A DNA stretch of 5,129 bases from Candidatus Poribacteria bacterium (GTDB lineage: Bacteria > Poribacteria > WGA-4E > UBA9662). This document shows positions 1-5,129 of this stretch, piece after piece. Positions within the stretch are counted from its first letter, which is position 1. Every line of letters starts with the position of its first letter. The stretch covers positions 16,897-22,025 of the forward strand of contig PACG01000065.1 in assembly GCA_002699335.1 (NCBI GenBank), given 5' to 3'. Position numbers and translations under genes: made by a program. The notes beneath the pieces are model-generated. The model ran no database searches, was not told where the DNA came from, and was given only the letters and a program-made list of their open reading frames with translations.

Positions 1-493
1 CGGCACCAAGAAACCAAAGCCATCCTTCCTGGCTGCTTTTCTATCATTCCTCCTGCCAGGTTTAGGGCAAGTCTATCTTCGAACTCCGTTTAAGGGCTTG
101 ATCTTCTTTGTCGGAGTTGCAGTCGGTGCGTTGTTAGTTTATCTAAATTCGTTACCTCTGACCAGTTGGCGAGATTTAATCCGATTTGAAGAAGCCGAAA
201 AAATCGTTCAATCCCAAAAAGGTGAAGATGGCGTAAGGATCAATCTGGAAAAGCTGAAAGAGACGGCTAAGGACATAGAATCGAAGCCGCATCTACGACT
301 TTACGAAGACGAAGAAAGGAAATTGATGTTTAAGCCAAATTGGATCATCAAGATCACCGGTTTTACGCAAACCATTCTGCTTTGGCTGTGGGCTATCCTA
401 GACGGATGGTCCGGGGAGCGAGGAACGAATGTCCGTGCTCTCAAACGAAGGCTAGATGAGCAACACGAACGCTACGAGCACAGCGACACTTAA
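1..493 (+). CDS. Small multi-pass membrane protein with PGLGQ hairpin (5' end outside window)
   Basis: The frame is open from position 2, giving 163 codons before the TAA at 491-493. A TTG at 98 could be read as a start, but it would cut off a well-formed membrane segment, so the real start is probably left of the window. In order, the visible part shows a basic stretch (GTKKPKP), a hydrophobic segment ending in PGLGQVYL, a short turn (RTPFKG), a second hydrophobic segment (GLIFFVGVAVGALLVYL), about 65 mostly charged residues rich in Glu and Lys that are probably helical, then a third hydrophobic segment (ITGFTQTILLWLWAILDGW) and a basic tail. PGLGQ-x-Y followed by a hairpin, with a late 'LDGW' resembling the Asp-Ala-Tyr end of TM2-type domains, recalls small TM2-like bacterial membrane proteins, here with a long insert. 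Function is unknown. It is separated from the next gene by 184 nt and a hairpin, so it probably belongs to a different transcription unit. Confidence 0.75.
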   Translation, partial: GTKKPKPSFLAAFLSFLLPGLGQVYLRTPFKGLIFFVGVAVGALLVYLNSLPLTSWRDLIRFEEAEKIVQSQKGEDGVRINLEKLKETAKDIESKPHLRLYEDEERKLMFKPNWIIKITGFTQTILLWLWAILDGWSGERGTNVRALKRRLDEQHERYEHSDT

Positions 494-506
494 AAAACTT
501 GTAACC

Positions 507-523
507 CCTTCACTTTGTGAAGG
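507..523 (+). terminator. Small hairpin, possible weak terminator of the upstream gene
   Basis: CCTTCAC (507-513) and GTGAAGG (517-523) form a perfect 7-bp stem around a TTT loop, starting 14 nt after the stop of the membrane-protein gene. The following bases are pyrimidine-rich (several CCCTTT/CCCTT runs) but contain no clean T tract, so this is at best a weak intrinsic terminator. It could also be a simple mRNA 3'-end stabilising hairpin. Confidence 0.4.
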
Positions 524-651
524 CTGTCACCCTTTCCCTTAGCTTTTACATCCATCTCCGATTGCAACCTGACGAGTGAATTCCGCCCCGGCCATCTATA
601 GTTGCTAACCACCCTCCCACTGGCCGTCGTTTCATGCTCTGTGACTTTGCC

Positions 652-679
652 TTGACTTTATTCTCAGTCGTGTTAAGAT
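652..679 (+). promoter_or_regulatory. Putative sigma70-like promoter for the oxygenase-ABC operon
   Basis: TTGACT (652-657; 5 of 6 to TTGACA) is followed after a 16-nt spacer by TAAGAT (674-679; 4 of 6 to TATAAT). It lies in the only sizeable gap upstream of three tightly packed genes, where an operon promoter is expected. Transcription would begin near 686-687, downstream of the ATG at 678. If the promoter is real, translation must start at 687 (almost leaderless) or at 711. It is a motif match only; AT-rich gaps give such matches by chance. Confidence 0.4.
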
Positions 680-1472
680 GAGCAGCATGTATTTATGGCG
701 AGATGAACAAATGCCCGATCAACTTTTTCATTCCTACCAATTTACAGAGATCGAACGCCAACAGATGGACTTTGACGGGCACTTGGCCTATCAAGGCCTA
801 TTGACTAAAGAAGCTCAGAGAAATCTAACAGAGGCCTTAGCTCACATTCAATCTCTCGATACGGTAGAGGGCTACGAACCCAATCGTTTTGCCGCCGAAT
901 ATAACTCGTATTTGGAGAGCCTGATCACCCATCCACAAATGCTGGAACTGGTACATAAGGTGCTCGGTAACGACATTCGTTACGACCATTGTGTCACCCT
1001 TAATCGCCCCGGTGACAACGGTGGGTCTCGTTGGCACAGCCACGGGTATTCGGAAGACGACACCAATTTAGGTTTTATTCGCATCTTCTTTTACGTGAAT
1101 GGATTTGAGATCAATGACGGTGGATTAACAGTTGTACCCGGCAGCCACCTGTTTCGCGATAACAAGATTCACGCAGAGTCAGATGCCGATCTTGAAGCAA
1201 ATTGGCTGCGTAGCAAACAGCACCCAATTACAGGCCAACCATTGGTAATCGAACACTTATCAGTACCAACGGGAACAGTGATTCTGATGTGGACACATGC
1301 GGCACACGGGGTCACCGCCCGTCAAGCCGACAGTGATACGCGCTGGACCGTGGTCTACGCTTACCGCAATCCAGGCGAACCGTCCAGAGCACGTTGGATC
1401 AGTCAAGCATACGAAGACCAAAAACGGTCAGATCCAGATTCCAAACTGAAAGACTTAATTAGTCTTTACTAG
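678..1472 (+). CDS. PhyH-family (phytanoyl-CoA dioxygenase-like) Fe(II)/2-oxoglutarate oxygenase
   Basis: The 264-residue product has the layout of the PhyH family, non-haem iron enzymes that usually hydroxylate small molecules or lipids using 2-oxoglutarate and O2 in the cytoplasm. Visible landmarks are an N-terminal FDGHLAYQGLLTKE stretch (about 32-45), the metal region RWHSHGYSEDD (118-128), a beta strand IRIFFYVNGF (134-143), the family-typical NDGGLTVVPGSH (146-157), and the distal AAHGV (His210) followed 12 residues later by Arg222, the expected 2-oxoglutarate carboxylate ligand. Length is normal for the family. The proximal iron motif is His120-Ser-His122 rather than His-x-Asp, so activity or metal chemistry may differ. 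There is no signal peptide. The ATG at 678 has no clear ribosome site; ATG 687 and ATG 711 are in frame, and 711 (253 residues, starting MPDQLF) fits the upstream promoter and usual family N-termini better. The stop is 5 nt before the next ABC gene, so co-transcription is likely. The substrate cannot be deduced. Confidence 0.85.
   Translation: MSSMYLWRDEQMPDQLFHSYQFTEIERQQMDFDGHLAYQGLLTKEAQRNLTEALAHIQSLDTVEGYEPNRFAAEYNSYLESLITHPQMLELVHKVLGNDIRYDHCVTLNRPGDNGGSRWHSHGYSEDDTNLGFIRIFFYVNGFEINDGGLTVVPGSHLFRDNKIHAESDADLEANWLRSKQHPITGQPLVIEHLSVPTGTVILMWTHAAHGVTARQADSDTRWTVVYAYRNPGEPSRARWISQAYEDQKRSDPDSKLKDLISLY
1449..1467 (+). repeat. Inverted repeat at the oxygenase/ABC junction
   Basis: AAAGACT (1449-1455) and AGTCTTT (1461-1467) form a perfect 7-bp stem with a 5-nt TAATT loop, covering the last codons of the oxygenase gene and ending 10 nt before the TTG start at 1478. 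The GTCT at 1462-1465 could instead pair with AGAC at 1471-1474. The stem is AT-rich with no T tract after it, so it is unlikely to be a terminator. It might influence translation of the downstream gene, or be a chance repeat. Confidence 0.4.
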
Positions 1473-1477
1473 ACCGA

Positions 1478-3355
1478 TTGGGAATCCGTTTGCAAAACCG
1501 TAAATTTGAAAAAGTCTCGTTTGGCGAATATTGGTCACTTCTGAGGCAATATCTCAGCCCGATGAAGTTTCGCCTGTTGCTACTGGCGGTTTTCATGACA
1601 TTGGGCAATTTTCTGCCGTTGATTACGCCACAGATTCTGCGCTTTTTTATCGATACGGCCACCGATAATCTGGAAGCTAGCCGAGACATCTTGCGTCGTT
1701 TTCTACTGCCACTTTCTGAGTGGATAGGATCTGACCCGCTGATCACAGCCGCTTTCTTCTTTATCGCTGTCAGTATAGCCGGGCAGTTGATCCGGTTCAT
1801 CAATAGCTACCTCAGTCAAGATATCGGCTGGAGAGCAACCAACCAAATGCGAGGAGACCTGGCTCAGCATTGTCTGACTCTAGACATGACCTTTCACCAG
1901 CAAAAAACGCCCGGTGAAATGGTTGAACGGGTCGATGGTGACACCACCACGCTGGCGACTTTTTTTTCGGCCCTTATCCTAGATGTAGCAGGAGGATTGA
2001 TCCGCTTAGGTCTGATCCTTATCCTAGTTGCTCGCGAAGACTGGCGGATCGGCATAGCCATGACCGCTTTTACGGCTGTCGCTATGTTGGTTTTCAACCT
2101 CACCAGATCTGTTGCTGTGCCAATCTACGCAGCAGAAAGGGAGGGGTACGCCAAAATGTTTGGTTTTATCGAAGAGCGTATTGGGGGGATTGAAGATATT
2201 CGCACCAATGGTGGTGTACCCTACACCATGAATCGCTTTTTCAAAGTGGTTCAGGAGGTCTTTAAACTCAACCTCAGGTCCGACATTATCGGGGAGTGTC
2301 TCCGCTCTCTAACCGGAGGGCTCTTTGCTTTAGGATACGCCCTGGCTATGGGAGTTTGCATCTGGCTGTATCAAAACAGTATTTTTACCTTGGGAGCGAT
2401 TGTTTTAGTCATTGACTACATGAGGCAACTTCAATTCCCACTCTACACCATCAGCCGGCAGATCAACGAACTACAGCGAGCGACCGCTGGTATGAAGCGA
2501 ATTGAACAACTATATCAAACCCAATCTAGCCTTAAGGATGGATCCAAGTCCCCGTCTCCTTTACCTGCGGAGAACATTCAGCCAATCGCAATACCGGATG
2601 TTGCGTTCGATCAGGTAACCTTCGGCTATGTTGAGGAAGAGATGGTACTCAAGAATCTCTCCTTTGAACTGGGTAAGGGCAAAGTGTTGGGTTTACTGGG
2701 CCGCACTGGAAGTGGAAAGACGACCATTACCCGTTTGCTGTTTCGTCTCTACGACATTAACAAAGGAGGGATCCGCATCGCCGGAACCCCAATCCAAGAG
2801 CTAAAGCAAGCCGATTTACGCCACTACATCGGTTTAGTCACCCAGGATGTGCAACTCTTTAACGCTACCGTGCGGCAAAATCTATCTCTGTTTGATGGCC
2901 AAATCAGCGACCAAAAAATAGTCTCCGTCATCGAGGAACTTGGACTGACCGATTGGTATCGATCGCTGCCAGAAGGCCTGGATTCCTTGTTAGCAGCGGG
3001 TGGGAGTGGGCTATCAGCAGGTGAAGCCCAGCTGCTGGCCTTCACCCGGATTTTCCTTAAAGATCCGGGAATCATTATTTTGGACGAGCCCTCCTCTCGT
3101 TTAGATCCGGCCACGGAAGCCCGAATCGACTTCGCGATTCAGAAATTGTTGCAGGGCAGGACCGGCATTATCATCGCCCATCGCCTTGGCACTCTGCAGC
3201 GGGTGGACGAAGTGATGATTTTGGAAGGTGGGCAGATCCGGGAATACGGACCGCGACAAACACTGGCCAATGATCCGAAATCCCGGTTTGCCGAATTGTT
3301 AAAAACAGGATTGGAAGGCGAAAGTAATCTGTCGAGGAGAGAGATGTTGGCATGA
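1478..3355 (+). CDS. ABC exporter half-transporter, subunit A (membrane domain plus ATPase, catalytic Walker B)
   Basis: This 625-residue protein is a type IV (exporter, MsbA/LmrCD-like) half-transporter. Residues about 15-340 form the membrane domain with six hydrophobic segments (roughly 31-56, 86-108, 160-184, 190-207, 277-297, 302-316). Residues about 375-610 are the ATPase: A-loop Tyr384, Walker A GRTGSGKT (408-415, Lys414), Q-loop Gln456, signature LSAGE (512-516), Walker B IIILDEP with catalytic Glu537, D-loop SRLD (540-543) and H-loop His568. The signature departs from LSGGQ but keeps the Ser and the second Gly. Subunit B has the opposite defect, so the pair should form one good and one degenerate ATP site. 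An in-frame TAG at 1460-1462 limits the start. TTG 1478 has no ribosome site; TTG 1490 follows GGGA (1480-1483) at 6 nt and is a fair alternative, while ATG 1562 would remove the conserved region before the first membrane segment. It overlaps the next gene by 4 nt. The substrate is unknown; drugs, lipids, peptides and secondary metabolites are all possible for this class. Confidence 0.93.
   Translation: MGIRLQNRKFEKVSFGEYWSLLRQYLSPMKFRLLLLAVFMTLGNFLPLITPQILRFFIDTATDNLEASRDILRRFLLPLSEWIGSDPLITAAFFFIAVSIAGQLIRFINSYLSQDIGWRATNQMRGDLAQHCLTLDMTFHQQKTPGEMVERVDGDTTTLATFFSALILDVAGGLIRLGLILILVAREDWRIGIAMTAFTAVAMLVFNLTRSVAVPIYAAEREGYAKMFGFIEERIGGIEDIRTNGGVPYTMNRFFKVVQEVFKLNLRSDIIGECLRSLTGGLFALGYALAMGVCIWLYQNSIFTLGAIVLVIDYMRQLQFPLYTISRQINELQRATAGMKRIEQLYQTQSSLKDGSKSPSPLPAENIQPIAIPDVAFDQVTFGYVEEEMVLKNLSFELGKGKVLGLLGRTGSGKTTITRLLFRLYDINKGGIRIAGTPIQELKQADLRHYIGLVTQDVQLFNATVRQNLSLFDGQISDQKIVSVIEELGLTDWYRSLPEGLDSLLAAGGSGLSAGEAQLLAFTRIFLKDPGIIILDEPSSRLDPATEARIDFAIQKLLQGRTGIIIAHRLGTLQRVDEVMILEGGQIREYGPRQTLANDPKSRFAELLKTGLEGESNLSRREMLA
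3334..3343 (+). promoter_or_regulatory. Ribosome binding site for ABC subunit B
   Basis: GAGGAGAGAG lies inside the 3' end of subunit A. The GAGGAG core ends 12 nt before the ATG at 3352 and the overlapping GAGAG ends 8 nt before it. It is the clearest Shine-Dalgarno-like sequence in the window and supports ATG 3352 as the start. Together with the ATGA overlap it points to translationally coupled production of the two subunits. Confidence 0.6.
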
Positions 3356-5129
3356 CCACCGGACAGTCTACCTGGCAGTTATTTCTATATCGACCCGGAC
3401 TATTCTTAGTTACTATCCTGTTCAGAGGCATCGATGATTTGGTGCCATTCTTCACTGGACTGTTAATGAAACATTTTTTTGATACACTCTCCGGCAGTGG
3501 GGTAACGGGGTTGAATGTCTGGACCATCGTGGCTTTATACGTGGCGGTCGATCTTGGGGACCGTGGGGTGTTAATCATCTCTGTCTTCTTCTGGACACGA
3601 TGGCGATTCTCAGTCTACACACTGTTGAGAAAAAATCTGATCGAAGCGGTTCTGGACGTGCCCAATCCCCAGCAAATCGCTAGCACCTCCGGTGAGGTCA
3701 CCAACCGGATTCGAGACGATGTGCGAGCCATTATCTCCTATTTAGAGCAATACATCCACCTATGGGGTAACATGATCTTCGTCGGTTTGGCCGTTTACTG
3801 GATGGCAAAGATTGACCTGGGGATAATGCTGGCCACTGTTGTACCCGGCGTCATCATCATCACCATCGTCAATGTTGCCCGCCGATTTATCGGCAAGTAC
3901 CGCCGTGCCCAACGGATAGCCACTGAGCAGTCAACCAATTTTATCAACGAGATGTTTCAGTCGATTTTAGCTATCAAGGTCAATAACGCCGAAAAAGATG
4001 TGGTCGACCACTACCGCCATTTGAACGATCTTCGTCGAAAATCGACTATCATCGACAATATGTTCGACTATTTAATCAGATCGATCAATTTCAATGTTGG
4101 TCAGATCGCTACTGGTGTAATCCTGGTAATGGTAGTTGAGAAGATGCGTGCGTCGACCTTCTCGGTGGGGGATTTTTACCTTTTCATCTCTTATGTTGGC
4201 TCGGTGTCCCGAAGTGGTTCGCTGATCGGTTCGATCATGGCCCAACACAAACGGGCCGAAGTCTCTTTTGAGCGCATGGCGGGTACCGTCAAGGAGATGA
4301 CACCCGAAGACTTGGTGGCACATGGCCCCGTCTACCTGAGCGGAGATCTACCACCGGTTTTGGTGCCTGACAAGCAACCTTCGGACCGCTTGGATAGTCT
4401 GACCGTTCGGGGTTTGACTTACCTGTTCCCCGACTCACCAAACGGTATTCGTAACATTGACCTAGATTTGCCTGCGGGGACCTTCACCGTGGTTACGGGT
4501 CAGATCGGATCCGGCAAGACGACGTTGTTAAAAACGTTGCTCGGAGTGTTACCAACGCAGTCGGGGGAAATCTATTGGAATGGGCAGTTGGTTACCGATT
4601 CCAAAACCCTTTTTATCCCACCCCGATGTGCCTATACCCCGCAGGTGCCTCGTTTATTCAGCGAATCTCTGAAAGACAATATTTTGATGGGCCGGCCGGT
4701 TGATGCCCAAGCCATTGATCAGGCGATTCGGTTAGGGGTGATGGAGGATGATCTCCCCACTTTAGATAAAGGTTTGGAAACCGTCGTGGGTCCGAGGGGG
4801 GTCATATTGTCTGGTGGACAGATGCAACGTGCCGCTGCCGCACGCATGTTTATTCGTCAGGCTGAACTCTACGTCTTCGACGATCTGTCGTCAGCACTGG
4901 ACGTGGAAACAGAACAGAAACTATGGCAACGCGTTTTTGCTACTGCTGAAACAGCGGCTTCTAGGCGTCGGGCCACCTGCCTAGTGGTTTCACATCGAAG
5001 ACCCGCGCTGCAAAGGGCCGACCAGATTGTCGTTTTGAAGGATGGAGAAGTCGAAGCCGTAGGGAAGTTAGATGATCTTTTGCAGACTAGCCCTGAAATG
5101 CAAAGCCTCTGGGTGGGGGATTTGAGTTA
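3352..5129 (+). CDS. ABC exporter half-transporter, subunit B (degenerate Walker B; 3' end at window edge)
   Basis: The frame is open from ATG 3352 to the end of the window: 592 codons plus 'ta', which is probably the first two bases of a TAA or TAG stop because the ATPase domain is already complete. Residues about 8-310 are an exporter membrane domain (hydrophobic segments roughly 16-40, 57-80, 136-152, 157-175, 246-263, 272-293). A linker of about 35 residues leads to the ATPase, about 348-585: aromatic LTYLF (355-359), Walker A GQIGSGKT (383-390, Lys389), Q-loop Gln431, canonical LSGGQ (486-490), Walker B LYVFDD with Asp511 where the catalytic Glu should be, D-loop SALD (514-517) and H-loop His548. 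An Asp here is the usual mark of the non-hydrolytic site in heterodimeric exporters. Its intact LSGGQ would complete the active site of subunit A. The start overlaps the subunit A stop as ATGA, consistent with coupled translation and a 1:1 ratio. The substrate is not deducible. Confidence 0.92.
   Translation, partial: MTTGQSTWQLFLYRPGLFLVTILFRGIDDLVPFFTGLLMKHFFDTLSGSGVTGLNVWTIVALYVAVDLGDRGVLIISVFFWTRWRFSVYTLLRKNLIEAVLDVPNPQQIASTSGEVTNRIRDDVRAIISYLEQYIHLWGNMIFVGLAVYWMAKIDLGIMLATVVPGVIIITIVNVARRFIGKYRRAQRIATEQSTNFINEMFQSILAIKVNNAEKDVVDHYRHLNDLRRKSTIIDNMFDYLIRSINFNVGQIATGVILVMVVEKMRASTFSVGDFYLFISYVGSVSRSGSLIGSIMAQHKRAEVSFERMAGTVKEMTPEDLVAHGPVYLSGDLPPVLVPDKQPSDRLDSLTVRGLTYLFPDSPNGIRNIDLDLPAGTFTVVTGQIGSGKTTLLKTLLGVLPTQSGEIYWNGQLVTDSKTLFIPPRCAYTPQVPRLFSESLKDNILMGRPVDAQAIDQAIRLGVMEDDLPTLDKGLETVVGPRGVILSGGQMQRAAAARMFIRQAELYVFDDLSSALDVETEQKLWQRVFATAETAASRRRATCLVVSHRRPALQRADQIVVLKDGEVEAVGKLDDLLQTSPEMQSLWVGDLS

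Noticed and set aside
494..651. Small gene, riboswitch or ncRNA in the intergenic region
   Set aside because: Apart from the short hairpin at 507-523 I found no open frame with a ribosome site, no recognisable riboswitch core and no strong extended pairing.
1170..1178. His165-Ala-Glu167 as the missing iron-binding motif of the oxygenase
   Set aside because: It lies after the VVPGSH strand, whereas the metal motif of this fold comes before it, so it cannot occupy the same structural position.
1459..1803. Minus-strand open frame of 114 codons
   Set aside because: It lies almost wholly over subunit A, whose protein has convincing family motifs. The predicted protein is basic and low in recognisable structure, typical of an antisense shadow.
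1960..1967. Run of eight T residues inside subunit A as a slippage site
   Set aside because: It encodes ordinary Phe codons in the third membrane segment, and the frame continues with conserved motifs on both sides. Nothing suggests programmed frameshifting.
3352..3355. Possible frameshift splitting one large ABC protein into two
   Set aside because: Each part is a complete half-transporter with its own membrane domain and ATPase, subunit B has a ribosome site and an ATG, and ATGA overlaps are normal for coupled genes.
3171..3578. Minus-strand open frame of 135 codons spanning the ABC A/B overlap
   Set aside because: Both genes beneath it have clear ABC motifs and a normal ATGA junction. 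The antisense product shows no signal, domain or ribosome site.

Overview
The window is ordinary bacterial chromosomal sequence of roughly balanced base composition, with all recognisable genes on the + strand. The organism cannot be named from the sequence. A PhyH-family oxygenase beside a heterodimeric ABC exporter, moderate GC and one TTG start would fit a Gram-negative environmental lineage such as Chloroflexota, Cyanobacteria, Poribacteria-like or Planctomycetes-like bacteria. That is inference from general recall, not a measured affiliation.

Layout: (1) Positions 1-493 hold the 3' part of a small membrane-protein gene whose start lies left of the window; it has a PGLGQ-type membrane hairpin, a long charged middle and one more membrane segment. 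(2) Positions 494-677 are intergenic, with a small perfect hairpin just after the stop and a plausible sigma70-like promoter at the right end. (3) Positions 678-1472 encode a PhyH-like protein of the Fe(II)/2-oxoglutarate dioxygenase fold, whose true start may be 711. (4) Positions 1478-3355 encode a full-length ABC exporter half-transporter (membrane domain plus ATPase). (5) From 3352 to the right edge runs a second half-transporter, open for 592 codons; the window ends on 'ta', two bases of what is probably its stop codon.

The last three genes look like one transcription unit: only 5 nt separate the oxygenase stop from the first ABC start, and the two ABC genes overlap as ATGA. The ABC proteins are complementary. 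The first has a normal Walker B Asp-Glu but an altered signature (LSAGE); the second has a normal LSGGQ but Asp-Asp in place of Asp-Glu. They should therefore form a heterodimeric exporter with one catalytic and one degenerate ATP site. The working inference is that the oxygenase hydroxylates or otherwise oxidises a small molecule or lipid that the exporter moves, but the sequence does not show the substrate. The oxygenase has His-Ser-His where the family usually has the His-x-Asp iron-binding motif, which is the most unusual point seen.

I saw no tRNA or rRNA gene, CRISPR array, insertion sequence or attachment site. No clearly new defence or mobile system is visible.
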